Notes under the pieces: generated by a model
The model's database searches: none
What the model was told of the DNA's origin: nothing
The model's input: only the letters and a program-made list of their open reading frames with translations
Assembly: GCF_039904985.1 (NCBI RefSeq)
Contig: NZ_CP157005.1
Location: 124,001-188,000, forward strand
DNA length: 64,000 nucleotides
Direction of reading: 5' to 3'
Origin: Methylomonas sp. AM2-LC
Lineage (GTDB): Bacteria > Pseudomonadota > Gammaproteobacteria > Methylococcales > Methylomonadaceae
Part shown: positions 17,878 to 28,992 of the stretch, one piece after another
Layout: every line of letters begins with the position of its first letter
Position numbering within the stretch: the first letter of the stretch is position 1
Translations under genes and position numbers: made by a program

Positions 17878-19044
17878 TTAATCAGCCTGACGACGTAGAA
17901 ATGCAGGTACGTCCAAATATTCCAGATCAATATCATTTCTGGGTTGAGCACCAAAACGTGTTTCACGCGATTCACGAGTCGCTTCCTGTCTTTGCTGACG
18001 AATAACAGTTGGCTTTTCTAATTGATCATAATTAATTTCGCCAGCTGCAACTTTTTGCACTAATTTAATCGGTGTATTAGCTTTTACTTTTTCGCCCATC
18101 CCGGTTGCAACCACCGTGACTTTAATTTCATTGCCCAAACTTGGATTGACAGCCATACCGATTTTAATATCAGCATCTTCAGAGGCGAAATTGTGCATAA
18201 TACTGCCGATTTCGTCAAATTCATTCAGACCTAAATCACCATTAGAGGTTACGTTGACCAAAATACCACGTGCACCTTGCAGATTGATATCTTCCAGTAA
18301 CGGACAGGCTATCGCTTTTTCCGCAGCCAGTCGGGCACGGTTCTCACCACTAGCAATACCAGTACCCATAATGGCACTGCCCATGTTCGTCATAACAGTT
18401 CTAACATCAGCAAAGTCGACATTCATCAGACCAGGATGGGTAATTAATTCAGTAATACCTTGCACTGCATCCAATAACACTTCATTTGCAATTCTAAATG
18501 AATCGACTAAAGAACGATTATTTCCTAAGGTGGGCAACAATTTTTGATTAGGTATGATAATTAAGGAATCAACCAATTTTTCCAGTTCTTTTAAACCCGC
18601 TTCGGCAACCGCCTTTTTCTTAGCCCCTTCAAAATCGAATGGTTTTGAGACAACCGCAACAGTTAATACTCCCAGTTCTTTAGCAACTTCAGCAAATACT
18701 GCAATAGCACCTGTTCCAGTACCACCACCCATGCCGGCCGTTAAAAAAACCATATCTGCACCATCCATTACTTCGCGGATACGATCACGGTTTTCTTCTG
18801 CGGCTGCTTTACCCACTTCAGGGCGGGTACCTGCACCCAAACCTTTAGTTAATTCGACACCCAATTGAACGATGGTTTCTACACTCATTTGTCTTAATGC
18901 TTGAGCATCGGTATTAGCACAAATAAATTGCACCCCATCAATACCACCGTTAACCATGTGATTAACCGCATTACCACCGCCACCACCAACACCAATCACT
19001 TTGATAACAGCATTACCACTATTGTCCATTAGTTCATATTTCAT
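17878..19044 (-). CDS. ftsZ: Cell division GTPase FtsZ
   Basis: Tubulin homologue that forms the Z ring. The 388-residue protein has GVGGGGGNAVNHM at the N-terminus and the GTP-binding tubulin signature MGGGTGTGA. The C-terminal conserved peptide LDVPAFLRRQAD is nearly the E. coli version and binds FtsA and ZipA. A strong GGAGGG ribosome site precedes the ATG. It follows ftsA by 24 bp as in most gammaproteobacteria. Confidence 0.97.
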   Translation of the reverse strand: MKYELMDNSGNAVIKVIGVGGGGGNAVNHMVNGGIDGVQFICANTDAQALRQMSVETIVQLGVELTKGLGAGTRPEVGKAAAEENRDRIREVMDGADMVFLTAGMGGGTGTGAIAVFAEVAKELGVLTVAVVSKPFDFEGAKKKAVAEAGLKELEKLVDSLIIIPNQKLLPTLGNNRSLVDSFRIANEVLLDAVQGITELITHPGLMNVDFADVRTVMTNMGSAIMGTGIASGENRARLAAEKAIACPLLEDINLQGARGILVNVTSNGDLGLNEFDEIGSIMHNFASEDADIKIGMAVNPSLGNEIKVTVVATGMGEKVKANTPIKLVQKVAAGEINYDQLEKPTVIRQQRQEATRESRETRFGAQPRNDIDLEYLDVPAFLRRQAD

Positions 19045-19068
19045 TTTGCTACCCTCCAGACCCTAAAA

Positions 19069-20295
19069 TTAAAAATTACCTTGAAACCAGTTTTTGATTT
19101 TTGACAACACACCTGAACCATCATCATTTGACCCTAAAGCTCTCCCGTGATGGTCTTTGCCATACAACAACAAACCCACAGCGGTTGAATAAATAGGATT
19201 TTGTGCCACATCGGTTAATCCTGAAACATACAATGGCACCCCCATTCTTACCGGCATATGGAAAATTTCCTCTGCCAACTCTATTAGTCCTTTTATTTGT
19301 GAACTACCACCGGTAATGACCATACCTGCGGCAATCAAATCTTCATAACCACTCCGTCTTAGCTCGGCTTGAACTAACAACATCAATTCTTCGTAGCGTG
19401 GTTCAACAATTTCAGCCAAGTTTTGTGCAGAAATTTTGCGCGGTTCACGATCACCAATACTGGGAACATCTATCATTTGTTGTGGATCAGCTAATTGCGT
19501 TAGTGCACAAGCATATTTACGTTTGATATCTTCAGCATTTTTAGTGGGTGTGCGTAATGCCACGGCAATATCATTGGTAACTTGATCACCCGCAATCGGT
19601 ATGACTGCTGTATGTTTAATGGCACCTTCAGAAAAAATCGCCAAATCAGTGGTTCCACCACCAATATCAATCAGACAAACACCCAACTCTTTCTCATCAT
19701 CAGTCAGTACTGCGGAGCAGGATGCCAATTGTTCCAACACAATGTCATCTACATCCAACCCACATTTACGAATACATTTAACAATGTTTTGTTCAGCGCT
19801 AACACTACTAGTAACCATATGCACTTTCGCTTCAAGGCGAATACCCGACATACCGATAGGTTCCTTAATGCCCTCCTGCTGATCAATAACAAATTCCTGC
19901 GGCAAAATATGTAAAATCTTCTGATCAGCAGGAATCGCAACCGCTCTTGCCGAATCTATCACTCGATCAATATCGTGTTGCGTTACTTCTTTTTCTTTAA
20001 TCGCAACAATACCGTGCGAATTTAAACTTTTGATATGGCTACCTGCGATCCCGGCAAATACCGATTTGATCTGACAACCAGCCATTAACTCAGCTTCCTC
20101 AATTGCACGCTGTATGGAATGAACAGTCGATTCCAAATTAACGACAATGCCTTTTTTCAACCCCTTTGAAGGTGCTGTACCTATACCGATGACTTCTATC
20201 TCGTCACCGCCCCGGTATTCGCCGACTATGGCGGCAACTTTAGTAGTACCAATATCTAAGCCTACTAATAAATTTCGATCTGTTTTTTTGGCCAT
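19069..20295 (-). CDS. ftsA: Cell division protein FtsA
   Basis: Actin-like protein that anchors FtsZ to the membrane and recruits later division proteins. The 408-residue sequence has the ATPase phosphate-1 motif (GLDIGTTKVAAIVG), phosphate-2 (CLIDIGGGTTDLA) and the adenosine motif (GMVITGGSSQIKG). The C-terminal amphipathic helix with IKNWFQGNF is the membrane-targeting sequence. It lies between ftsQ and ftsZ. Confidence 0.96.
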   Translation of the reverse strand: MAKKTDRNLLVGLDIGTTKVAAIVGEYRGGDEIEVIGIGTAPSKGLKKGIVVNLESTVHSIQRAIEEAELMAGCQIKSVFAGIAGSHIKSLNSHGIVAIKEKEVTQHDIDRVIDSARAVAIPADQKILHILPQEFVIDQQEGIKEPIGMSGIRLEAKVHMVTSSVSAEQNIVKCIRKCGLDVDDIVLEQLASCSAVLTDDEKELGVCLIDIGGGTTDLAIFSEGAIKHTAVIPIAGDQVTNDIAVALRTPTKNAEDIKRKYACALTQLADPQQMIDVPSIGDREPRKISAQNLAEIVEPRYEELMLLVQAELRRSGYEDLIAAGMVITGGSSQIKGLIELAEEIFHMPVRMGVPLYVSGLTDVAQNPIYSTAVGLLLYGKDHHGRALGSNDDGSGVLSKIKNWFQGNF

Positions 20296-20319
20296 TGTTA
20301 TGCTCTATAAGCGTTTAAG

Positions 20320-21057
20320 TCAGGTTCTTGTTTTCTCAACGATTGCTTTCCAATCGATTTTCGGCAGATCAGGTTTCCAGGTCACTGCATATCCATTTGG
20401 ATAGCGAGTATCCACATTTGCCATCATCTCAACCTGTTCTGTACCTATTAAATCCATTGTTTTTAAAAAGCGTTGCATGTTTTCGAGTGGTGCTTTCCTA
20501 CCTAATTGCATTTCCAAGCCACTAGCCAGTTTGATCCGCCAAGCACGTCTATCATTGACGTGAAACTCTGCCAATTGCATGGATTTATCCTTTAAAACGA
20601 TATAAATACCTTTCATTATTTCCAGCAATTTTTTTTCCTGTCCTTCAGGACCCGTAATTAAAGGTAAGTTTTTAAATTCTTCAATATTCTCAGGAATTAG
20701 AATTTCACCCTGTTTATTGAGTAACGCATTACTTCCCCAGCGTACTATCGGTTTATGTTCAGTAATTTTTATATATACCGCATCAGGCCATACCCGTTTT
20801 ACATCAACTTTATCAACCATTGATAGGGTTTTAATGGCTTGTTGCACTGCCTCCATATCCGCTTGGTAATATCCGCGCTTCATGAGCGGATTTAATAACT
20901 GTTGCAAACGTTCTTTACTGGTGTATTGAAATGAGCCTTCAATTTTTACGTAATGAATCGGCCTAAAATAGACGTTAGTCAGCTTAACTTGTCGCCAACC
21001 AAGCCAAACGCCCCCAATTAACAATAAAAAAATTGTAAAAACCTTCAGCCTGGACAC
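20320..21057 (-). CDS. ftsQ: Cell division protein FtsQ
   Basis: A 245-residue bitopic division protein. A short cytoplasmic start is followed by one membrane helix (about 6-24). The POTRA domain comes next (IHYVKIEGSFQYTSKERLQQLL, then VDVKRVWPDAVYIKITEH), then the FtsQ domain. It links FtsA/FtsK to FtsBL in the divisome. It starts one base after the ddl stop, so translation is probably coupled. Confidence 0.93.
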   Translation of the reverse strand: MSRLKVFTIFLLLIGGVWLGWRQVKLTNVYFRPIHYVKIEGSFQYTSKERLQQLLNPLMKRGYYQADMEAVQQAIKTLSMVDKVDVKRVWPDAVYIKITEHKPIVRWGSNALLNKQGEILIPENIEEFKNLPLITGPEGQEKKLLEIMKGIYIVLKDKSMQLAEFHVNDRRAWRIKLASGLEMQLGRKAPLENMQRFLKTMDLIGTEQVEMMANVDTRYPNGYAVTWKPDLPKIDWKAIVEKTRT

Positions 21058-21058
21058 A

Positions 21059-21994
21059 TTAACCTTCTAAACTGGTTTCCAGTATGCTCAAAACTAATTC
21101 TTTAAAATCGATACCCGCAGCTTTTGCTGCCATAGGTACCAAGCTATGATCTGTCATACCTGGTACGGTATTTACTTCAATCAATTGTGCGCAATCATCG
21201 CTATCAATAAACACATCAACTCTACCCCAGCCTTTTACCTGCAATCCATCGCAAGCCAGTAGTGCAAGTTCCTGTAGATGTTGCTCTTGCGGTTTGCTCA
21301 ACCCACAAGGACAATGGTACTGGGTAGTGTTAGCCTGATATTTCGCTTCAAAATCGTAGAAAACATTAGGTGTCTGTACATGGATAACAGGCAAAGCTTC
21401 ACCAGCCAGTATCGATACGGTATATTCTTTTCCTTTTATCCATTTTTCCGCATAAACATCACAATTGAATTGATTCGCCAGCTCAAATGCAGACACAAGC
21501 TCCTGGCGATTTTCGGCCTTACTCATGCCTATACTTGAGCCTTCTTTGGCAGGTTTGACAATCACAGGAAAACCCAGCTTTTCTATGCAAATATCAATAT
21601 CCTGAACATTCTTTAATAGCTGCCATTTTGGCGTTTGCAAACCCATACCTTGCCAGCAAAGCTTGGTACGTAATTTATCCATACTCAATGCTGAAGCCAT
21701 AACCCCAGATCCGGTGTAGGGTATGCCCATTACTTCGAGAACTGCCTGCAATACACCATCTTCCCCACCACGACCATGTATAATATTGAAAACACGATCA
21801 ACTTTGATGTTGGCTAAAGCATCAATCACATTGCCTGTCACATCCACGGCAACGGCATCTATGCCTTGCTGTTTTAGAGCTTGATAGACAGCGTGACCAC
21901 TACGCAAAGAAACTTCCCGTTCCGCAGCCGAGCCCCCCATCAATACAGCAACTTTTCCAAAATCAGTCATGCTGTGCGTGTGTAATCTCTTCAT
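21059..21994 (-). CDS. ddl: D-alanine--D-alanine ligase
   Basis: ATP-grasp ligase making D-Ala-D-Ala for MurF. The 311-residue DdlB-type protein shows KVAVLMGGSAAEREVSLRSG at the N-terminus, the HGRGGEDGVLQ loop, the KPAKEGSSIGMSK ATP-binding segment and EVNTVPGMTDHSL near the C-terminus. Its ATG overlaps the murB stop as ATGA, which supports the start at 21994 although an internal ATG (MTDF) is closer to the usual length. Confidence 0.95.
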   Translation of the reverse strand: MKRLHTHSMTDFGKVAVLMGGSAAEREVSLRSGHAVYQALKQQGIDAVAVDVTGNVIDALANIKVDRVFNIIHGRGGEDGVLQAVLEVMGIPYTGSGVMASALSMDKLRTKLCWQGMGLQTPKWQLLKNVQDIDICIEKLGFPVIVKPAKEGSSIGMSKAENRQELVSAFELANQFNCDVYAEKWIKGKEYTVSILAGEALPVIHVQTPNVFYDFEAKYQANTTQYHCPCGLSKPQEQHLQELALLACDGLQVKGWGRVDVFIDSDDCAQLIEVNTVPGMTDHSLVPMAAKAAGIDFKELVLSILETSLEG

Positions 21995-22881
21995 AATATT
22001 TCACCTACCCGGCATACTTCTGTTTGTAACTTGACGCCAAATTGTGCATTTACCTTGACCTGAATATCTTCAATCAAATTTTCTATATCGCATGCAGTTG
22101 CGTTACCCATATTTACAATAAAGTTAGCGTGTTTCTCAGAAACAACGGCACCGCCAATCTGATACCCTTTAAGTCCGCAAGCTTCAATCAATCTGGCTGC
22201 AAAATCGCCTGGAGGATTCTTAAATACCGAACCACAAGTTGGTTTATTGGTTGGCTGACTCGCATTCCTTTTTTCTAAAAGCGCCTTAATTTGCCGTTGA
22301 CTGGCTTCAATATCACCTTTACCTAATTGTAATTGCGCCGATAAAAACCATTCATTTTCTATACCTTTAACCGAGCGATAAGCAACTTCAAAAGCCTCTT
22401 TACCACGCAAAGTCACTTCTGCCTGCGCATTAATCATTTCAACCTGCTCGACAATACTCCAGGTTTCGCCACCAAAAGCTCCTGCATTCATTCTTAAAGC
22501 ACCGCCCATAGTGCCTGGTATACCCGCCAAAAACTCTGCACCAACCAGACCCAGGTCGCTACAAAATCGAGCCACATGTGCACAAGGCACCCCTGTTTCT
22601 ACATATACGCGTTCACCATCAAGCAAATACATATTTTTCAAACGACTACGAGTATTGATAACGGTGCCTCTAATACCACCATCACGCACCAATAAATTGC
22701 TGCCCATACCCATCCAAAAGAGTTGTTCTCCAGTCGGCAAGCTCGAAATAAATGCAATTAAATCGGCCTTATCTTCAGGTATATACATTTGAGATGCAGG
22801 ACCACCTACTCGCCAACTGGTATATTTAGACAGTGGCTCGTTGTAAAGTAAGGTACCTTTTAAGGTCGTTTGCTTAGACAT
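21991..22881 (-). CDS. murB: UDP-N-acetylenolpyruvoylglucosamine reductase
   Basis: FAD- and NADPH-dependent reductase that makes UDP-MurNAc. The sequence shows [10 protein letters not shown], the FAD-binding [32 protein letters not shown], and the proton-donor Ser in [10 protein letters not shown], the pattern of the shorter type MurB. I take the ATG at 22881 (296 aa), inside the murC stop overlap (ATGTCTAA). The longer frame to 22926 adds a non-conserved N-terminus. Confidence 0.94.
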   Translation of the reverse strand: MSKQTTLKGTLLYNEPLSKYTSWRVGGPASQMYIPEDKADLIAFISSLPTGEQLFWMGMGSNLLVRDGGIRGTVINTRSRLKNMYLLDGERVYVETGVPCAHVARFCSDLGLVGAEFLAGIPGTMGGALRMNAGAFGGETWSIVEQVEMINAQAEVTLRGKEAFEVAYRSVKGIENEWFLSAQLQLGKGDIEASQRQIKALLEKRNASQPTNKPTCGSVFKNPPGDFAARLIEACGLKGYQIGGAVVSEKHANFIVNMGNATACDIENLIEDIQVKVNAQFGVKLQTEVCRVGEIL

Positions 22882-24316
22882 ATTGCAACAACGCCTTTGC
22901 CAGATCACCGGGTAATTCAGCTGCAATTTGACCTACATTGCCTGCACCCATTGTCAAAATCACATCATTTTTTTGCACTATTCCAGCTAAAATAGTGGCC
23001 AGATCATTACGATTTTGTACAAATACGGGATCAACTTGGCCACGTATTCTGATTGATCGACATAATGCTTTACCATCAGCTCCAGTTATCACTGCTTCGC
23101 CCGCAGAATAGACATCCAGTAATATCAGAACATCAACACCCGATAGCACCTCTACAAAATCTTCAAATAAATCTCGAGTACGTGTATATCGATGTGGCTG
23201 GAAAACAACGACATTCCTGCGTGTTGGCCATGCCTGTTTTAAAGCTTCCAGGGTGGCAGCCAGTTCGCGGGGATGATGCCCGTAATCATCTACCAAAGTC
23301 AGCTTTCCACCTTCAATGTCTAAATCTCCATTTATTTGAAAACGTCTACCAACTCCCTTAAATTCATTTAAACTTTTCAAAATAGCGTCATCATCCACAC
23401 CTAAGGAAGTGGCTACAGTGATAGCAGCTAAAGCATTGAGCATATTGTGCCAACCAGGCAAATTTAGCGTCACTTTTAACGGCGGCATATTTCCCCAGCG
23501 CAATACAGTAAAATGCGTACGCAAACCATCTTTTTTAATGTCAATGGCTTGAACATCAGCTTCAGGGCTTACACCATAGGTTTTAACTGGCTTAGAAATA
23601 TCCGGTAAAATTTCCCGAACACCTGGATCATCAATGCACAATACGGCTAAGCCATAAAATGGCAACTGGTGCAAAAACTTAATAAATGTTTCTTTCAGTC
23701 GCAGATAACTACCACCATATGTTTCCATATGGTCTTGATCAATATTGGTGACTATAGCAACCATAGGCTGCAAATATAAAAACGAAGCGTCACTTTCATC
23801 TGCTTCAGCAACCAGATATTTACCTAATCCCAACTTAGCATTACTGCCGGCGCTATTCAAACGCCCACCAATTACAAAAGTTGGATCTAATCCACCTTCA
23901 GCAAGCATCATGGTGGTTAAACTGGTTGTGGTGGTTTTCCCATGCGTACCTGCAACAGCTATTCCAAATCTGAAACGCATTAATTCCGCCAACATTTCCG
24001 CACGCGGAATCACTGGAATGCGGTTTTCATAAGCGGTACTGATTTCTGGATTGCTTCTATCTACAGCTGTTGACGTCACCACTACATCAACACCATTAAC
24101 ATTATCGGCATGATGTTGAAAATAAACATTAACCCCCAATGCTTGTAAACGGTCAGTTGTCGCAGAAGCTTTTATATCTGAACCGGAGATTTGATAGCCC
24201 AGATTAGACAAAACTTCTGCAATACCACTCATACCTGTACCGCCAATACCAACAAAATGTATTTTGTCTATATCACCCAGAGCATGTTGAATAAACTGAG
24301 AGTTGGGTCTATTCAT
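22874..24316 (-). CDS. murC: UDP-N-acetylmuramate--L-alanine ligase
   Basis: Adds L-Ala to UDP-MurNAc. The 480-residue Mur ligase has [17 protein letters not shown] at the N-terminus, the ATP-binding P-loop [10 protein letters not shown], the central [10 protein letters not shown] and the C-terminal [10 protein letters not shown] start at 24316 (MNRPNSQF), where the ATG overlaps the murG stop as TAATG. The upstream alternative at 24337 lies inside murG. Confidence 0.96.
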   Translation of the reverse strand: MNRPNSQFIQHALGDIDKIHFVGIGGTGMSGIAEVLSNLGYQISGSDIKASATTDRLQALGVNVYFQHHADNVNGVDVVVTSTAVDRSNPEISTAYENRIPVIPRAEMLAELMRFRFGIAVAGTHGKTTTTSLTTMMLAEGGLDPTFVIGGRLNSAGSNAKLGLGKYLVAEADESDASFLYLQPMVAIVTNIDQDHMETYGGSYLRLKETFIKFLHQLPFYGLAVLCIDDPGVREILPDISKPVKTYGVSPEADVQAIDIKKDGLRTHFTVLRWGNMPPLKVTLNLPGWHNMLNALAAITVATSLGVDDDAILKSLNEFKGVGRRFQINGDLDIEGGKLTLVDDYGHHPRELAATLEALKQAWPTRRNVVVFQPHRYTRTRDLFEDFVEVLSGVDVLILLDVYSAGEAVITGADGKALCRSIRIRGQVDPVFVQNRNDLATILAGIVQKNDVILTMGAGNVGQIAAELPGDLAKALLQYV

Positions 24317-25377
24317 TACGCCGCCTCCGCAATACAAATGTCAGCAACCGATTGTGTTGCCGATAGTTTGGCTTTTTGTTTGGCAGCTTGCCGCATTGCA
24401 GGCAAGGAGTTTATGGCTTGTTCAATTTTTTTACGCAAGTTTTCAGTATTCAATTCGGTTTGTGGTAATAATAGTGCGGCACCCGCATCTGTTAAATAAT
24501 TAGCATTTGCAGTTTGGTGATCATCAATTGCATTCAATAACGGTATTAAAATGCTAGGCAAGCCACACGCAGCCACCTCACTGATAGTCATGGCTCCTGC
24601 CCGGCAAATAATTAGATCTGCCCATTGATACACGGTCGGCATATCATCAATAAATGCCAATACTTCTGCACTTATGCCTAAATCGCTATAACATTTTTCT
24701 ACCTCTTGGTGCATGGCATACCCTGTTTGATGCTTAACTTCAATCCCACCAAACTCTGCCAATGCATAAGGTACGTGATCATTTAAAACTTTTGCCCCCT
24801 GACTTCCACCGACGACCAAAACCCGTAGAGATCTTCCAGCTTGAATATTCCACTCGGCTTTTTCGGGTTGAGTAAGAAAGGTATTGAGTAGTGGATTACC
24901 GGTCCAAATGGCTTGCATTGACTTCACAAAGCTATCAGGAAACGCTTCTAATATTTTGCATGCAACAATTTTCGCCAATAATCGATTTGTAGTTCCTGGA
25001 ATACGATTCTGTTCGTGAATAACAACGGGTATACCTAATATTTTTGCCATCAATCCGCCGGGGCCTGCAACAAACCCACCCATACCCAATACAACATTAG
25101 GTTTACGCTGTTTTAAAATACGCAACGCCTGTAAGCAAGCTTGCATCAACTTAAAAATTGCGATGACTTTAGAGACTATTCCTTTGCCACGAATGCCTTC
25201 GACAGCTAACCAATCTATTTCAATTCCCCGCGAGGGTACCAAACGGCTTTCTAATCCTTTTTGAGTTCCGAGCCAACTGACTTGCCATCCACGTAACAGC
25301 ATTTCCTCAGCAACAGCCAAAGCAGGAAGCACATGTCCACCTGTTCCACCCGCCATAATGACAATGCGTTGATTCAT
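24316..25377 (-). CDS. murG: UDP-GlcNAc:lipid I N-acetylglucosaminyltransferase
   Basis: Converts lipid I to lipid II on the inner face of the membrane. The 353-residue GT28 protein starts with [17 protein letters not shown] (G-loop 1). It continues with [13 protein letters not shown] (G-loop 2) and [12 protein letters not shown] (G-loop 3), and has the donor-binding segment [17 protein letters not shown]. Its ATG overlaps the ftsW stop (ATGA). Confidence 0.96.
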   Translation of the reverse strand: MNQRIVIMAGGTGGHVLPALAVAEEMLLRGWQVSWLGTQKGLESRLVPSRGIEIDWLAVEGIRGKGIVSKVIAIFKLMQACLQALRILKQRKPNVVLGMGGFVAGPGGLMAKILGIPVVIHEQNRIPGTTNRLLAKIVACKILEAFPDSFVKSMQAIWTGNPLLNTFLTQPEKAEWNIQAGRSLRVLVVGGSQGAKVLNDHVPYALAEFGGIEVKHQTGYAMHQEVEKCYSDLGISAEVLAFIDDMPTVYQWADLIICRAGAMTISEVAACGLPSILIPLLNAIDDHQTANANYLTDAGAALLLPQTELNTENLRKKIEQAINSLPAMRQAAKQKAKLSATQSVADICIAEAA

Positions 25378-26543
25378 TTGTACACATCCTTATTGATAGT
25401 CCCTTTACTTTGTTCGGTAACTTCATAATGAATTCGAAATAATACCGAAATAGCACCACACATCACTATCATGCTGCCTCCACCATAACTCATTAGCGGT
25501 AGGGTTAAACCTTTGGTTGGTAACATACCCATGTTTACGCCCATATTCACAAACGATTGAAAGCAAAACCATATACCCAAACCATACGCTACCAAGGCTG
25601 AAAATCTTGCTCCATTTTTTTCAGCTTGCGCACCAATTGCAAAAGCACGTATTAACAAAGCAGAAAACAAGGAAATTATTAGAATGACGCCTATTAAGCC
25701 TAATTCTTCACCCAGTACTGAAAATAAAAAGTCTGTATGTGCTTCAGGTAGATAAAATAGTTTTTGAATACCATTACCTAAACCCACCCCAGAAAATTCT
25801 CCTCGACCAAAAGAAATTAAAGCTTGAGTCAATTGAAAACCTGTATTTTTCGCATCGGCCCAGGGATCTCTGAAACTAAGTACCCGAGCCAGACGATAAG
25901 GGGAAACATAAACCAATGTCACGGCCAATAGCGTCACAAAAGTCAGTAACACTAAAAATTGCGAGATTCGGGCTCCACCTAAGAACATCATTCCCATGGC
26001 AATAATCAAAATAACAACAGCTGAACCAAAATCAGGTTCCAGTAAGAGTAATACACAGGCAACTGAAAACAACATCAACGGTTTAAGCAAACCATAGGCT
26101 GATGTTCTAACGTGATCAGCATGACGGTTGATGTATCCAGCAACGTAAATTACAGAGATAAACTTTACGACTTCTGATACTTGTATGCGTAAACCAAATA
26201 TTGAAAGCCAACGAATACTGCCATTAACTTTACTACCCACCCCAGGTATTAAAACAACTAGTAACAAACAAATGCCAATAATGAATAGACTCTGCCCCCA
26301 ACGCTCCCATGCACGCATTGGAATTTGTGTAATACAAGCAGCAAAACCCAAGCCGAGAATAATATGTGCTAGTTGATTAAATGGATAATGCGAAATATCA
26401 TTCGCCATCTTTACACCTAAATGTAAAGATGCGGAAGTCACCATCACAAAACCGATACTGAGCAAACTGAAACAAACCAATAGTAGTATCTGATCAATAT
26501 GCATGCGATTAGATGAACGTTGATTTGCAGTTGGCTTTAACAT
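25374..26543 (-). CDS. ftsW: Septal peptidoglycan glycosyltransferase FtsW
   Basis: SEDS-family polymerase that works with FtsI at the septum. The 389-residue protein has about ten membrane helices. The conserved FLFSVLGEELGLIG and GMLPTKGLTLPLMSYGGGS segments and GRGEFSGVGLGNG with the catalytic-site environment are present. It overlaps murD by 7 bp and murG by 4 bp. Confidence 0.95.
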   Translation of the reverse strand: MLKPTANQRSSNRMHIDQILLLVCFSLLSIGFVMVTSASLHLGVKMANDISHYPFNQLAHIILGLGFAACITQIPMRAWERWGQSLFIIGICLLLVVLIPGVGSKVNGSIRWLSIFGLRIQVSEVVKFISVIYVAGYINRHADHVRTSAYGLLKPLMLFSVACVLLLLEPDFGSAVVILIIAMGMMFLGGARISQFLVLLTFVTLLAVTLVYVSPYRLARVLSFRDPWADAKNTGFQLTQALISFGRGEFSGVGLGNGIQKLFYLPEAHTDFLFSVLGEELGLIGVILIISLFSALLIRAFAIGAQAEKNGARFSALVAYGLGIWFCFQSFVNMGVNMGMLPTKGLTLPLMSYGGGSMIVMCGAISVLFRIHYEVTEQSKGTINKDVYK

Positions 26544-27907
26544 GTGCCTAGCTCCAATACAGCTTCGATAAATTTATTTCCTCTATCTGCATAGCTTTTA
26601 TATTGATCCAAACTGGCACAGGCTGGAGATAACAACACAGTGTCACCTGCAATAGTCTGATTTTGTGCAATTCTCACGGCCTCTTTCATATTGCTTGCAT
26701 AATAAATAGGCACACACGCTTCCAAAGCAGCTTCAATTAACTTGGCATCCTTACCGATTAAAATAACGCTTTTTGTTTTAGCCTTAATTACTGGCAAGAG
26801 ATCGCGCATATCGGCACCCTTTGCATCACCACCCGCAATAAGTACAACCTTATGCTCATATCCTTCAAGTGCAGCGATACATGCTCCAATATTGGTAGCT
26901 TTAGAATCGTTTATCCACAGCACCCTACCAATTTCACTGACTTTCTGCATGCGATGCGGCAAGCCTTTGAATTTTTTTAATGCCTTACACATGGCTTCGA
27001 TATTCAAACCAATCGTAGAACCTAAAGCCAAAGCAGCCAAGGCATTGGCAACATTGTGATTTCCTTCCAGTCGTAATTCACTAGTAGACATCAAAAATTG
27101 TTCACCCTGCATTAAAGAGCTGCTTTCACCGCGTCGTAAATAGAAATCGGCATGCTTTTGAGTAGAAAAAGTAAGACAAGTACGTTCTTTACTTTTCATA
27201 TTCATAACGAGTGGATCATCAGCATTCAAAACCATGACACCTGTTCCACTAAAAATTTTCTGTTTTTCTTTGGAATAAGCGATAACGTCTTCGTGTCGGT
27301 CAAGATGATCAGGACTTATATTTAAAACTGTCGCAGCAATGGCATTAAGGGCCGTTGTTCTTTCCAATTGAAAACTGGAGAGTTCCAGCACATATAAATC
27401 AGCATTCTGCTCCAATAAATCTAGGGCGGGCGTACCCAAGTTGCCACCCACTGCAGTTTTCACACCTGCGGTATTACCCATTTCTCCCAACATAGTAGTC
27501 ACAGTACTTTTACCGTTCGAACCAGTGATGGCAATAATTGGCTTATCAGTCGCACATGCAAATAAATCAATATCACTCATGATGGTAACATCTGCTGCTA
27601 TAGCTTTTTGTATCATCACTTCACTAAGCGATACTCCAGGGCTAACTAACAAATGTGTAGCCACCTCAAACGCAGATTGATTAAAGCCACCTAAAAATAC
27701 GGGGACATCTGGCATTTGTTTTCGCAATGAATCAATCAGAGGTGGATTACTGCGACTGTCAATAACTGCAAATTTTATGGGTGTATTTTGTAAAAACTGC
27801 GCAGCTGAATATCCTGTAATGCCTAAACCAACTATTAATAAGCGCGAATCAATGGCATTTAGCTTGAAATTGAATTCTAAAGCACTGAGTAGTTCAGAAG
27901 TATTCAT
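26537..27907 (-). CDS. murD: UDP-N-acetylmuramoylalanine--D-glutamate ligase
   Basis: Adds D-Glu to UDP-MurNAc-L-Ala. The 456-residue protein has VGLGITGYSAAQFL at the N-terminus, the P-loop ITGSNGKSTVTTMLGEM, the LELSSFQLE segment and the WINDSKATNIGA motif. I take the ATG at 27907, 2 bp after the mraY stop; the longer frame to 27997 lies inside mraY. Confidence 0.95.
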   Translation of the reverse strand: MNTSELLSALEFNFKLNAIDSRLLIVGLGITGYSAAQFLQNTPIKFAVIDSRSNPPLIDSLRKQMPDVPVFLGGFNQSAFEVATHLLVSPGVSLSEVMIQKAIAADVTIMSDIDLFACATDKPIIAITGSNGKSTVTTMLGEMGNTAGVKTAVGGNLGTPALDLLEQNADLYVLELSSFQLERTTALNAIAATVLNISPDHLDRHEDVIAYSKEKQKIFSGTGVMVLNADDPLVMNMKSKERTCLTFSTQKHADFYLRRGESSSLMQGEQFLMSTSELRLEGNHNVANALAALALGSTIGLNIEAMCKALKKFKGLPHRMQKVSEIGRVLWINDSKATNIGACIAALEGYEHKVVLIAGGDAKGADMRDLLPVIKAKTKSVILIGKDAKLIEAALEACVPIYYASNMKEAVRIAQNQTIAGDTVLLSPACASLDQYKSYADRGNKFIEAVLELGTC

Positions 27908-27909
27908 AC

Positions 27910-28992
27910 TTATCTCAGCTTTAGAGTTGCCAAGCCAATCAGCACTAAAATCACGGATATTATCCAGAAACGTACAATGATACGTGGCTCCGGCCAACCT
28001 TTAAGCTCAAAGTGATGATGAATAGGTGCCATTAGAAACACCCGTTTTTTTCTTGTTTTATAAGAAGCAACTTGAATAATGACTGAAATAGTTTCCATGA
28101 CAAAGATTCCGCCCATTATTACCAGCACAATTTCCTGTCTTACTAACACAGCAACTGTGCCTAAAGCAGCACCCAATGCCAAGGCACCGACATCACCCAT
28201 AAATACCATCGCAGGGTAGGCATTAAACCACAAGAATCCTAAACCCGAACCCACCAAAGCTGCACAGAAAACGACCAGTTCTCCAGATCGGGGAATATGT
28301 GGAATAGCTAAATACTGGGCAAAATTGCTATGTCCAGATAGATAGGCGAATATTGCCAGAGCAGCTGCAATCATTACCGTTGGCATAATGGCTAATCCAT
28401 CCAAACCATCTGTCAAATTAACGGCATTACTAGAACCCACAATGACAAAATAGGTTAATATTACATATCCCCAACCTAAGTCTAAGGTTACGTTTTTGAA
28501 AAATGGCACAATAAATTGAGTTTCAGCAGAAAGTTGAGCGGTATTGAATAAATATAATGCGGCACTCAATGCGACTACAGATTGCCAAAAATATTTAGCT
28601 TTTGCTGATAAACCATCACTATTACCTTTCAATACCTTTCGATAATCATCAATAAAACCGATTACTCCATGCGCAAGTGTTACTAGCAGCACGACCCAAA
28701 TATATCGGTTAGTAAGATCTGCACATAACAAAGTACTGAACGCCACCGCAAATAAAATCATGGTTCCGCCCATTGTGGGCGTACCTGATTTTGAAAAATG
28801 ACTTTGTGGACCATCTTCACGGACGCTTTGACCAATTTTATTACGTGTTAAGCGTCTGATCATGACAGGGCCAATGACAAGTGATATCGCCAAAGCAGTC
28901 AAAACACCCAGAATTGCTCTGAATGTTAAGTAATGTAGCACTCTAAAGCCGCTATCCAAGTTTGATAAAAAATCTACGAATAATAGTAACAT
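27910..28992 (-). CDS. mraY: Phospho-MurNAc-pentapeptide translocase
   Basis: Makes lipid I from UDP-MurNAc-pentapeptide and undecaprenyl phosphate. The 360-residue polytopic protein (about ten helices) has the conserved PTMGGTMIL and GFIDDYRKV, the [10 protein letters not shown] motif and [15 protein letters not shown]. Its ATG overlaps the murF stop by one base (TAATG). Confidence 0.96.
   Translation of the reverse strand: MLLLFVDFLSNLDSGFRVLHYLTFRAILGVLTALAISLVIGPVMIRRLTRNKIGQSVREDGPQSHFSKSGTPTMGGTMILFAVAFSTLLCADLTNRYIWVVLLVTLAHGVIGFIDDYRKVLKGNSDGLSAKAKYFWQSVVALSAALYLFNTAQLSAETQFIVPFFKNVTLDLGWGYVILTYFVIVGSSNAVNLTDGLDGLAIMPTVMIAAALAIFAYLSGHSNFAQYLAIPHIPRSGELVVFCAALVGSGLGFLWFNAYPAMVFMGDVGALALGAALGTVAVLVRQEIVLVIMGGIFVMETISVIIQVASYKTRKKRVFLMAPIHHHFELKGWPEPRIIVRFWIISVILVLIGLATLKLR

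Noticed and set aside
18116..18868. Two long plus-strand frames (143 and 104 residues)
   Set aside because: They are opposite ftsZ and have low-complexity Ser/Pro/Ala-rich translations typical of shadow frames.
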